Part shown: piece by piece, positions 43,794 through 52,157 of the stretch
Position numbering within the stretch: the stretch's first letter is position 1
How the letters are laid out: every line of letters begins with the position of its first letter
Assembly: GCF_001457435.1 (NCBI RefSeq)
Contig: NZ_LN881717.1
Span: forward strand, 9,896-73,895
Length of the DNA stretch: 64,000 nucleotides
Direction of reading: 5' to 3'
Source: Actinobaculum massiliense
GTDB lineage: Bacteria; Actinomycetota; Actinomycetes; Actinomycetales; Actinomycetaceae
Program-made: the position numbers and the translations under genes
The notes under the pieces: generated by a model
Told to the model about the DNA's origin: nothing
The model's database searches: none
The model's input: only the letters and a program-made list of their open reading frames with translations

Positions 43794-44800
43794 TAGTCGA
43801 CGTCCTCACCGAGCGTGGCGACCATAACTGCCTTAATGGTGTGCATGCGGTTTTCGGCCTGATCGAACACCACCGAATTCTCCGATTCGAAGACCTCGTG
43901 CGAGACTTCCATGGACTCCAGACCGTAGCGCTCAAAAATATCTTCGCCGATGGTGGTGTGACGGTCGTGGAAAGCGGGCAGGCAGTGAAGGAGCTTGGCG
44001 TTCTTGCCGGTAGCTTCCATCATTTCCTTGTTCACCTGGAAGGGGGTGAGGAGCTTGACGCGCTCGTCCCAAATTTCCTTGGGCTCGCCCATCGAGACCC
44101 ACACGTCGGTGTAGATGAAGTCGCAACCCTCAACGCCCTTGCGCGGATCATCCGACTGGACGATCTTGGCGCCCGTCTCCTTGCCGATCTCTTCAGCCTT
44201 GGAGATGATTTCCGGATCGGTCCACAGCTCCTTGGGAGCAACCAGGTGGACTTCCATGCCCAGCATCGCACCGGCGATAACTAGCGAGTTAGCAACGTTG
44301 TTGCGTGCGTCGCCCACGTAGGCGAAGGCAATTTCGTTGTAATCCTTGCCGTCGGCGTGCTCGTACATCGTGAGCTGGTCGGCGAGCATCTGGGTGGGGT
44401 GCCACTCGTCGGTGAGGCCGTTCCAGACCGGAACACCGGCCAAATCGGCGAGGATCTCCACGTGCTCCTGCTTCTTACCGCGGAATTCAATGCCGTCATA
44501 GAAGCGGCCCAGCACCCGAGCGGTGTCCTCCACGGATTCCTTGTGGCCCATCTGCGACCCGGAGGGGTCAAGGTAGGTCACGTGCGCCCCCTGATCGTAG
44601 GCGGCAACCTCGAACGAGCAACGGGTACGAGTCGAAGTCTTCTCAAAGATAAGGGCGATGTTCTTGTCCTTGAGGGTCTTCTTCTCGCGACCTTCCTTCT
44701 TCGCTGCTTTCAGCTCGGCTGAAAGATCCAGAAGATAGCGCCATTCTTCGCTTGTAAAATCAAGTTCCTTGAGGAACGAGCGTCCCTTGAGGTTCGGCAT
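43793..44800 (-). CDS. arcB: Ornithine carbamoyltransferase (catabolic position)
   Basis: The 335-residue enzyme has the carbamoyl phosphate motif [16 protein letters not shown] and the ornithine-binding HCLPAFHD. In the ADI pathway it converts citrulline and phosphate to ornithine and carbamoyl phosphate; in the other direction it serves arginine synthesis. It is the only such gene in the window, and the divergent arg operon has no argF next to argD, so it might serve both. AGAAAGGACTAA precedes the ATG. arcA ends 30 bp upstream. Confidence 0.95.
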   Translation of the reverse strand: MPNLKGRSFLKELDFTSEEWRYLLDLSAELKAAKKEGREKKTLKDKNIALIFEKTSTRTRCSFEVAAYDQGAHVTYLDPSGSQMGHKESVEDTARVLGRFYDGIEFRGKKQEHVEILADLAGVPVWNGLTDEWHPTQMLADQLTMYEHADGKDYNEIAFAYVGDARNNVANSLVIAGAMLGMEVHLVAPKELWTDPEIISKAEEIGKETGAKIVQSDDPRKGVEGCDFIYTDVWVSMGEPKEIWDERVKLLTPFQVNKEMMEATGKNAKLLHCLPAFHDRHTTIGEDIFERYGLESMEVSHEVFESENSVVFDQAENRMHTIKAVMVATLGEDVD

Positions 44801-44830
44801 CTTTGTTAGTCCTTTCTATAGGTGCCGGGT

Positions 44831-46051
44831 TTATAGGGTGTCCCGCTTGATCGGGCAACTCATACACCGAGGGCCACCGCGTCCGCGGCCGAGCTCGGCG
44901 CCAGGAACGGAGAGCACCTCAATTCCGTTGTCGGAGAGGTACGCGTTCGTGGCAGTGTTTCTGTCGTATCCGACGACGACGCCGGGGGCGACCGTCAGGA
45001 AGTTGCAACCGTCATCCCACTGCTCGCGTTCGGCATCAAGAGACGATTGCGGAGTAATTAAAACCCGTACGCTGGAGAGGCCAAGCGACTTCGCGATGAC
45101 GTTCCACATCTCGTCAGCGTCGTGCTCAACAATCTTGAGCTGGCCGCCCGCGCCCGGAGTGATTTCCAGCGAGGCCAAGTTGCCGAGCTGCTGGTAAGCG
45201 GTGAAGGTATCGACGTCGAGCATCGTCATCACGGTATCCAAGTGCATCATCGCGCGCTCGTGGGGCATGCACAGAGCAATGACGCGCTCGGCGGAACCGG
45301 CCTCAAACAGGCGATGAGCGAGGATTTCTACGCCCTGGGCGGTGGTTCGCTCGGACATTCCGATAAGTACGGTGCCGTTGCCGATGACCAAAGTGTCTCC
45401 GCCTTCGACCGGCGCCTTCTCCTTGCTGGAGATATCGTTCCAGAACTTGAACCCGGCATCCTTGAAGCGCGGGTGGTGGCGATAAATCGAGGAGAAGTGG
45501 ATGCTTTCGCGCTTACGCGCCGGCATCTGCATGGTGTTGACCGCTACGCCGTCGTACACCCACGCTGAAGTATCGCGCGTGAAAAGGTGGTTGATAAGGG
45601 GATAAATCAAAACGTCATCCGTACTGTGCGCCGAAAGATACGCGGAGCCGGGGGGATTGACGCGGTCGAGGACCTCTTTCTTGGTGAGGCCGCCGACGAG
45701 GATTTTCGTCAGCTCCTTGCTGGGCAGTCCGAGTGCGTATTCGGTCAGCGCATCAGCGAGGGTAACGCCCCACTCGCTTGCGGAGAACGTGGTAGTAACG
45801 AGGTCCCTGCGGGCTTCCTCGATATCGAGAGTTTCGCTGAGAAGGTCAGTGAAATAGAGGACTTCGACGCCGCGGTTACGGAGCGTGTCAGCGAAAACGT
45901 CGTGCTCTTCTTGAGCGCGGCTGAGCCACGGAATGTCGTCGAAAAGCAGAGTGTTTCGATTGGCTGGGGTGAGGCGAAGCATTTCCTCACCGGGCCGGTG
46001 GAGAATTACCGACCTCAGAGGAGCTACCTCAGATCCAACATAAAACGTCAT
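44831..46051 (-). CDS. arcA: Arginine deiminase
   Basis: The 406-residue guanidino-modifying enzyme has FTRDTSAWVYDGVAVN, GGDTLVIGNGTVLIGMSERTT, HLDTVMTMLD and the C-terminal nucleophile region GRGRGGPRCMSCPI. It hydrolyses arginine to citrulline and ammonia. ATG 46051 gives the family start MTFYVGSEVAPLRSV and has GGATGGG ahead; the longer frame to 46084 starts with TTG. It is the first gene of a leftward operon arcA-arcB-arcC. Confidence 0.95.
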   Translation of the reverse strand: MTFYVGSEVAPLRSVILHRPGEEMLRLTPANRNTLLFDDIPWLSRAQEEHDVFADTLRNRGVEVLYFTDLLSETLDIEEARRDLVTTTFSASEWGVTLADALTEYALGLPSKELTKILVGGLTKKEVLDRVNPPGSAYLSAHSTDDVLIYPLINHLFTRDTSAWVYDGVAVNTMQMPARKRESIHFSSIYRHHPRFKDAGFKFWNDISSKEKAPVEGGDTLVIGNGTVLIGMSERTTAQGVEILAHRLFEAGSAERVIALCMPHERAMMHLDTVMTMLDVDTFTAYQQLGNLASLEITPGAGGQLKIVEHDADEMWNVIAKSLGLSSVRVLITPQSSLDAEREQWDDGCNFLTVAPGVVVGYDRNTATNAYLSDNGIEVLSVPGAELGRGRGGPRCMSCPIKRDTL

Positions 46052-46167
46052 TGTCAACCCATCCGAGTTCGTAGTTGGTTTCAAGTAACCGACTGGCGGT
46101 TGCTTCTATCTTGCTGTCTTGTATGCGCCGCTTCCTTGCGGCTTGTGATGTGAGCGTACTTCGAATT

Positions 46168-46216
46168 GGTACGCCCGTACCAGGGACAATAGTCCTTTTT
46201 TTGGTACGTGTGTACC
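46168..46216. promoter_or_regulatory. Pair of GGTAC-type palindromes upstream of arcA
   Basis: GGTACGCCCGTACC (46168-46181) and GGTACGTGTGTACC (46203-46216) have matching outer arms and lie 35 bp apart. Between them a GGAC/GTCC hairpin with a T7 run occurs. They are candidate binding sites for the ADI operon regulator. Confidence 0.6.
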
Positions 46217-46453
46217 GTTATTCTAAAGAAGTCGCGTCTCTCAAGGAAGATGGCGCGATATCGAGCCAGAATATTTGCGTTTTCGCTAAACGAAAACATC
46301 TGGCCCTGAACTTGATAGGTAAAAGTTTCGAACACTTAGGACGTCTGTCCTATGCGTTAAGGTTGTGGTTAAACGCCGGTAAAATCGCGGCTACCGCATC
46401 TGATGAGCGAGCGTTTTTGGCATTTTGACGCTGTGCCCGGAGGAGGCAGAAAA
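46217..46453. other. Rest of the divergent arcA-argC control region
   Basis: No gene was seen. The region holds a 7-bp hairpin GTTTTCG-CTAAA-CGAAAAC (46279-46297), the palindrome TAGGAC-GTCT-GTCCTA (46337-46352) and a TAAAAT -10-like hexamer (46380-46385), placed suitably for argC. No clear ArgR box was recognised. Confidence 0.5.
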
Positions 46454-47497
46454 ATGTTTTCGGTAGGCATTGCCGGTGCAACGGGGTACGCGGCAGGGGA
46501 GTTGCTCTCCATCCTGGCCGGCCATCCCGAACTCGAACCAGCGTTGCTTTGCGCGGGGACCTCGCGCGGGAAATTAAGGGACTTCCATCCTCACCTGCGG
46601 ACCTATGCGGACCTGGAGGTTGAGGAAACCAATGCTCGCCGCCTAGCGCGCAATGACGTGGTAGTGCTCGGGCTGCCGCACGCCCACGCCGGAAAGATCG
46701 CCGCTGATATCGAGGCGGAGAATCCAAGGTGTCGCATCGTTGACCTAAGCGCGGACCATCGCCTCGAAAACGAAGCGGATTGGCACGCCTTCTATCCGGG
46801 CGACTATTACGGCTCGTGGACCTACGGCGTTCCTGAGCTTTTGCGACGCGATGGCCCCTCGCATCGTGAGCGCCTGAAGCAGGCGAAGAATATCGCCGCT
46901 CCCGGATGTAATGCCTCCGCGGTTATCTTCGCTACGCAACCCGCGGTAGCGGCCGGCCTGACGGACGGAACCGGCATCACGGCCACCCTGGCGGTCGGCT
47001 ACTCGGGGGCCGGAAAAACTCCTAAACCGAATCTTATTTTCAGCGAAGCGATTGAATCCGCGGCGCCCTACAAAGTGGGAGGTACGCATCGCCACATCCC
47101 GGAAATTGCGCAGGCATTGCGCACAGCCGGTGGCGTAACTCGCTCACTTTCAATGACCCCGATTCTGGTGCCGATGTCGCGGGGAATCGTCGCGGTGGTC
47201 ACCATTCCTTTGCGTGATGCGGTGAGTGCAGACGACGTCGAGAATGCATACCGCAACGCTTATGAGAACGAAAAGTTCGTCCAACTGTGCGACGCTCCGC
47301 CTTCCACCGGGTTGGTCCGGGGTAGTAACGCCGCCCTCGTGTACGCGACCCTCAACCGCGACGGCGAGGCGATTACCGCGGTTTGCGCAATCGACAACCT
47401 TATGAAGGGAACCGCGGGCGCCGCAATTCAATCTCTCAACCTCGCTCTGGGGTTGGATGAAAGTACCGGCCTTAAACAGAATGGAATGGCACCATGA
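46454..47497 (+). CDS. argC: N-acetyl-gamma-glutamyl-phosphate reductase
   Basis: The 347-residue NADPH enzyme has SVGIAGATGYAAGELL, the active-site Cys in NIAAPGCNASA and GGTHRHIPEI. It reduces N-acetylglutamyl phosphate to the semialdehyde in arginine synthesis. ATG 46454 is chosen because AGGAGG (46441-46446) lies 7 nt ahead; the frame back to 46403 is not family-like. It overlaps argJ by 4 nt. Confidence 0.95.
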   Translation: MFSVGIAGATGYAAGELLSILAGHPELEPALLCAGTSRGKLRDFHPHLRTYADLEVEETNARRLARNDVVVLGLPHAHAGKIAADIEAENPRCRIVDLSADHRLENEADWHAFYPGDYYGSWTYGVPELLRRDGPSHRERLKQAKNIAAPGCNASAVIFATQPAVAAGLTDGTGITATLAVGYSGAGKTPKPNLIFSEAIESAAPYKVGGTHRHIPEIAQALRTAGGVTRSLSMTPILVPMSRGIVAVVTIPLRDAVSADDVENAYRNAYENEKFVQLCDAPPSTGLVRGSNAALVYATLNRDGEAITAVCAIDNLMKGTAGAAIQSLNLALGLDESTGLKQNGMAP

Positions 47498-48654
47498 CAG
47501 TAACCACGCCAAAAGGTTTCCTCGCGGCCGGCGTCGCCAGCGGGCTTAGGCGTTCAGGGCGGCGCGACCTAGCTTTGATTCAAAATATGGGCCCCAAGTC
47601 GACTTTTGCGGCGGTGACCACCGCCAATCGATTCGCTGCCGCGCCCGTTGTCTACACTCGAAAAATTGCGGCGTCTGGGTACGCGGAGGCGATCGTTCTC
47701 AACTCAGCGAACGCCAACGCCTGTACGGGCCCACAAGGCGACGCGGATACTCTGTCCACCGCCGCAAAAGTGGGGGAGTGCTTAGGTATTTCGCCCGAAC
47801 ACGTGGCGGTCTGCTCCACCGGAATCATTGGGCGTCCCATGCCAATGAAGCCCTTGCTTTCCGGCGTGGAATTGGCGGCGCGGGCGCTGAGCCCTGACGG
47901 TGGTAGCGATGCGGCAGAAGCGATCATGACCACGGATACGCGGCCTAAGAATGTGGCGGTAAATCTGGGCTCGTACGCGATTGGGGGCATCGCCAAAGGA
48001 TCGGGCATGCTCGCTCCCGAGTTGGCCACCATGCTGTGCGTGCTGACCACCGACGCGGTGCTCGATCCGCGCGAGGCGGACGAGGCACTGACCGCCGCGG
48101 TGAACGAATCTTTCAATCGAATCGATTCAGACGGTTGCATGTCCACGAACGACACCGTGGTGCTTATGGCCTCGGGAGCATCCGGCGTGAAGCCCAATGC
48201 GGACGAGTTCGTTGCTGCGCTAACTAGAGCGGCGCATGATTTGGCCGAGCAGCTGGTGAACGACGCCGAAGGGGCCAGCCACGTCATCACGGTCAAGGTA
48301 GAAGAAGCTGATTCGGAAAGCGGCGCTCTGGCGGTAGCGCGTGCTATCAGCCGTTCGAATCTTTTCAAGACGGCCGTCTACGGGAATGACCCCAATTGGG
48401 GGCGAATCCTCTCGGCCGCGGGGACCGTCGGGAGCGATGTAGCCGCCTATGATCCCGCGGATATTGAACTCTTCATCAATGATGTTTGCGTGAGCCGGGC
48501 GGGGGTGCTCGCATCCAGCCCGGACAAAGTTGATATGTCGGATCGGTGTATCGAGGTGCGCCTAGTGCTCCATTCCGGGCCGCACGCGGCGTCTTTGCTG
48601 ACCACTGATCTGACCCACGAGTACGTTCACGAGAATTCGGCATATTCATCATGA
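47494..48654 (+). CDS. argJ: Glutamate N-acetyltransferase / amino-acid acetyltransferase ArgJ
   Basis: The 386-residue protein is of the self-cleaving ornithine acetyltransferase family. The cleavage site is in KGSGMLAPELATMLC (between Ala and Thr), giving alpha and beta chains, the Thr being the nucleophile. It recycles the acetyl group from acetylornithine to glutamate and may also use acetyl-CoA. It overlaps argC and argB by 4 nt each (ATGA). Confidence 0.95.
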   Translation: MTVTTPKGFLAAGVASGLRRSGRRDLALIQNMGPKSTFAAVTTANRFAAAPVVYTRKIAASGYAEAIVLNSANANACTGPQGDADTLSTAAKVGECLGISPEHVAVCSTGIIGRPMPMKPLLSGVELAARALSPDGGSDAAEAIMTTDTRPKNVAVNLGSYAIGGIAKGSGMLAPELATMLCVLTTDAVLDPREADEALTAAVNESFNRIDSDGCMSTNDTVVLMASGASGVKPNADEFVAALTRAAHDLAEQLVNDAEGASHVITVKVEEADSESGALAVARAISRSNLFKTAVYGNDPNWGRILSAAGTVGSDVAAYDPADIELFINDVCVSRAGVLASSPDKVDMSDRCIEVRLVLHSGPHAASLLTTDLTHEYVHENSAYSS

Positions 48655-49544
48655 CTGATCTTGACAACACAATTGACCGCGCACGCCTGAAGGCGGGAGT
48701 TCTTATCGAAGCCCTCCCGTGGATGAGGAAGTTCCGCGACTGTATCTTCGTTATCAAATACGGTGGCAACGCGATGATTTCGCCGGAGTTGCGCCTGGCC
48801 TTCGCGGAGGACATCGTCTTCCTCCACCACGTGGGCATTAAGCCCGTGGTGGTGCACGGGGGAGGTCCGCAAATTAGTGCAATGCTCGAGCGCATTAATC
48901 TGAAGCCAGAGTATAGGGGCGGATACCGTTATACCGACGATGAGACCATGGATATTGTTCGCATGGTTCTCACCGGTAAAGTGCAACGTGAGCTTGTTTC
49001 TCTGCTCAACGAGAACTTCCCCTATTCAATTGGCCTTTCGGGCGAGGATGCCAGCCTGTTCACCGCGCGGCGAAGCATGGTGAGCGTGGATGGCAAAGAC
49101 GTGGATTTGGGGCACGTGGGCGATATCGTGTCAGTAACTCCCTCTGCCGTACTCGACGTCCTCAATACCGGCCGCATTCCGGTTGTTTCCTCCGTGGCGG
49201 TCGATGTCGACGCGACGACGGAAGTCTTGAACGTCAACGCTGATTTGGCCGCTGGACATTTAGCTGAATCGCTGGGCGCTTATAAGCTGATCATGGCAAC
49301 TGATGTGGAGGGCCTGTACCGGGATTGGCCCAACCGAGAAAGCATTATTAAGCAGATCTCGGCGAGCGAGTTGCGCGAGCTCCTCCCCAGCCTACAAAGC
49401 GGCATGATCCCGAAGATGAATGCCGCACTGTACGCCATCGACCATGGTGTCAAAGAGGCCCATATCGTTGATGGCCGCATGGCACATTCGATGCTCGTTG
49501 AAGTATTTACAAATGAAGGTATCGGCACGGTGATCCATCCGTGA
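48651..49544 (+). CDS. argB: Acetylglutamate kinase
   Basis: The 297-residue amino-acid kinase has VIKYGGNAM, VVVHGGGPQIS, NVNADLAAGHLA and GGMIPKM-like (SGMIPKMNAA). It phosphorylates N-acetylglutamate and is usually the feedback-controlled step when arginine inhibits. It overlaps argJ by 4 nt and precedes argD by 40 bp. Confidence 0.96.
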   Translation: MTDLDNTIDRARLKAGVLIEALPWMRKFRDCIFVIKYGGNAMISPELRLAFAEDIVFLHHVGIKPVVVHGGGPQISAMLERINLKPEYRGGYRYTDDETMDIVRMVLTGKVQRELVSLLNENFPYSIGLSGEDASLFTARRSMVSVDGKDVDLGHVGDIVSVTPSAVLDVLNTGRIPVVSSVAVDVDATTEVLNVNADLAAGHLAESLGAYKLIMATDVEGLYRDWPNRESIIKQISASELRELLPSLQSGMIPKMNAALYAIDHGVKEAHIVDGRMAHSMLVEVFTNEGIGTVIHP

Positions 49545-49584
49545 CGGCGCTCCGGCGCTGAAAAACAGCACTGAGAGGAAAGCG

Positions 49585-50733
49585 ATGAATAATTTCAAAG
49601 AACGTTACGCGAACGCCCTCATGAACACCTTTGGACCACCCCAACTCATGTTGGAGCGAGGCGAAGGTGCTTACGTGTGGGATGCGGAAGGCCGCCGTTA
49701 CCTCGATTTGCTTGGCGGGATCGCCGTCAACTCCACGGGTTACTGCCACCCGCGGGTAGTCAGTGCGGTTTCGCAACAGATCGCGACGCTCGGGCACACC
49801 TCGAATTTCTTCACCACCGCTCCGCAGCTTGAGCTGGCTGAGCGTATCCAAGGGATTTTCGGCGCGGAGGGCTATCCCGCGGACGAGGTGCGCACTTACT
49901 TTGCGAACTCCGGTGCGGAAGCCAATGAGGCGGCGCTCAAGATTGCGCGTCTTCACAAGCCGGGGGGTCGAGTGATCGCCCTGGAGAAGGGGTTCCACGG
50001 CCGCACGCTGGGTGCCCTTTCCATCACTCACAAACCCGCCATCCGCGAGCCCTACGAACCGCTACCAAACAACGTGACGTTCACTCCCTGTTCCGTGGAG
50101 GGAATCACCGAGGCTTTTGACGCCGACGTCGCCGCAATTTTTATGGAACCAATTCAGGGCGAGGCCGGGGTGCGGCCTGTGCCGAGGGAGGTGCTACTGG
50201 CGGCGCGCAAACTTGCCGACGAATTCGACGCACTTCTTATTCTCGACGAGGTGCAAACCGGAATTGCGCGGACGGGACGATGGCTCTGCCATTCCGATAC
50301 GGTTCGAGCAGACATCGTCACCTTGGCAAAAGGCCTGGGCTCCGGATTCCCAATTGGCGCCTGCGTGGGGATAGGCAAGGCTGGCAAGCTTTTCACCCCC
50401 GGTTCTCATGGCTCAACGTACGTCGGAAACCCGGTGTGCACCAGCGCCGCTCTCGCCACTCTGGAGGTGCTGGAGGGCTTGCTCGAGCACGTTGCGCAGA
50501 CCGGGGAATGGTTGCGTCACCAGCTTGAAGGTATAGGTTTTGCGGTTCGTGGCCGCGGGCTTTTGCTGGGAATCGAGGTCAAGGAAGCGAAGAAGGTCGC
50601 GGCGAAACTCCTCGAGGAGGGGTTCATTGTGAATACGCCCAACGAGGAGACGATTCGCCTTGCTCCGCCACTCGTCATAACGGCGCGGGAATTGGAGCCG
50701 TTTGTTGAGGTGATGGCGCGGGTGGTTGCCTAA
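49585..50733 (+). CDS. argD: Acetylornithine aminotransferase
   Basis: The 382-residue class III PLP aminotransferase has YFANSGAEANEAALKIAR, LDEVQTGIARTG and the PLP lysine in TLAKGLGSGFPIG. It converts N-acetylglutamate semialdehyde to N-acetylornithine. GAGAGGAAAGCG precedes the ATG. It is the last gene of argCJBD; argF, argR, argG and argH do not follow. Confidence 0.95.
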   Translation: MNNFKERYANALMNTFGPPQLMLERGEGAYVWDAEGRRYLDLLGGIAVNSTGYCHPRVVSAVSQQIATLGHTSNFFTTAPQLELAERIQGIFGAEGYPADEVRTYFANSGAEANEAALKIARLHKPGGRVIALEKGFHGRTLGALSITHKPAIREPYEPLPNNVTFTPCSVEGITEAFDADVAAIFMEPIQGEAGVRPVPREVLLAARKLADEFDALLILDEVQTGIARTGRWLCHSDTVRADIVTLAKGLGSGFPIGACVGIGKAGKLFTPGSHGSTYVGNPVCTSAALATLEVLEGLLEHVAQTGEWLRHQLEGIGFAVRGRGLLLGIEVKEAKKVAAKLLEEGFIVNTPNEETIRLAPPLVITARELEPFVEVMARVVA

Positions 50734-50923
50734 TTTCGCAGCGCGCATTGAAACCGGTGCTCATCGCTAGGTGAGGTGGCGCCGGGCGGCCGGAAGGCCC
50801 TACTCAGCGTGCCCTTATTCTGAGATCGAGACACCTGCTGTTCCGCTTCCGGATAGCCTGGAACCGCGCGCTGGCGTGCCTACACCTACCGCTCGCGTCT
50901 GCCGGATTCTGGAAGGAACACAG

Positions 50924-52147
50924 ATGGAATTCAACCGCTCACCGCGATCCACCGTCGGCATTGAATGGGAACTGCAACTCATCGATCAGGACTCCTACGA
51001 TCTGCGCCAGGCCGGAGAAACCGTTATTCAGGCCGTTCATGGTCTGCCTGAGGACACCTCGGGAATTCACCGAGAAATGCTCCTCAATACGGTAGAGATT
51101 GTTTCGCGGCCGCGCCGGCGGGTAGGCGAGGCCTGCGAGGATCTGGCCGGCTCGTTGGAGCTCCTCAAGTCAGTGACCGAGCCGCTACGGATTTCGCTAG
51201 CGTCGTCGGGCACCCACCCCTTTGCTAACCCGGTCTACCAACGGATCACGGACTCGGATCGGTACGCGGAGCTGGTCAAACGAACCCAGTACTGGGGGCG
51301 GCAAATGCTGATCTACGGCACGCACGTGCACGTTGGAATTGAGGACAGCCGAAAGGCGCTACCAATTCTTTCCGCGCTTTTGACGCGCTTCGCGCATTTG
51401 CAGGCGCTGACCGCCGCCTCACCCTTCTGGAATGCCGCGCTCACCGGGTATGCGGATAACCGGGCGATGGTGTTCCAGCAGCTTCCCACGGCGGGTACCC
51501 CACATCAATTCGAACGCTGGGAGGAGATTGAAGAGTACGCGGCGGGCATGCAAAAGACCGGGATTATTAGTAATTTCGACGAAGTTCGCTGGGATATTCG
51601 CCCCTCGCCGAAGTTTGGCACCATTGAGATGCGCATGTGTGACGCGGCGACGAATCTCGCCGAAATCTGCATGGTCGCGGCGCTGAGCCAATGCCTCGTG
51701 GAGTACTACTCGCGCCAGCTTGATGCGGGAAAGACGCTCCCGAAAATGCCGGACTGGTTTATTAGCGAAAACAAATGGCGCGCGGCTCGCTACGGAATGG
51801 ATGCCATTCTGATCCTGGACAAAGAGGGAAATGAGGAGCTGGTGACCGAGACCCTCGAGCGGATGGTTCGCGAGCTCGAACCTATTTCGATCGAACTCGG
51901 GTGCGCGGAGGAATTGGCCATGGTGGGCGAGGTGCTGAAGCTAGGCGCGCCCTACCAGCGCATGCTCTCGATCTCGGAACAGACCCGGCGCTATCGCGAG
52001 GCCATCGTGCGTTTCATGATTGCGGAGATGGAGGCCGGGCGCCCCCTGGATGCCACCACTTTCGTCCAGCACGAACGCGAATCGCTAGAAAAAGCCGAAC
52101 CGGAAAAGTACCAGTCGCTTCCCACCGGTGCCGCGGCGCCGCGATAA
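50924..52147 (+). CDS. GCS2-family carboxylate-amine ligase (YbdK/glutamate-cysteine ligase type)
   Basis: The 407-residue protein has TVGIEWELQLID at the N-terminus and YGTHVHVGIED and the FGTIEMRMCD segment in the middle, all typical of glutamate-cysteine ligase type 2. It may join glutamate to cysteine or another amine; actinobacterial members are often of unknown substrate. ATG 50924 follows GGAAGGAACACA; the frame back to 50771 has no family likeness. A distant fold relative of PafA/Dop. Confidence 0.88.
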   Translation: MEFNRSPRSTVGIEWELQLIDQDSYDLRQAGETVIQAVHGLPEDTSGIHREMLLNTVEIVSRPRRRVGEACEDLAGSLELLKSVTEPLRISLASSGTHPFANPVYQRITDSDRYAELVKRTQYWGRQMLIYGTHVHVGIEDSRKALPILSALLTRFAHLQALTAASPFWNAALTGYADNRAMVFQQLPTAGTPHQFERWEEIEEYAAGMQKTGIISNFDEVRWDIRPSPKFGTIEMRMCDAATNLAEICMVAALSQCLVEYYSRQLDAGKTLPKMPDWFISENKWRAARYGMDAILILDKEGNEELVTETLERMVRELEPISIELGCAEELAMVGEVLKLGAPYQRMLSISEQTRRYREAIVRFMIAEMEAGRPLDATTFVQHERESLEKAEPEKYQSLPTGAAAPR

Positions 52148-52150
52148 GCT
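52145..52150 (+). promoter_or_regulatory. -10 hexamer TAAGCT for the M3 peptidase gene
   Basis: It overlaps the preceding stop codon and lies 7 nt before the ATG; no ribosome site. Confidence 0.45.
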
Positions 52151-52157
52151 AGCCTGC

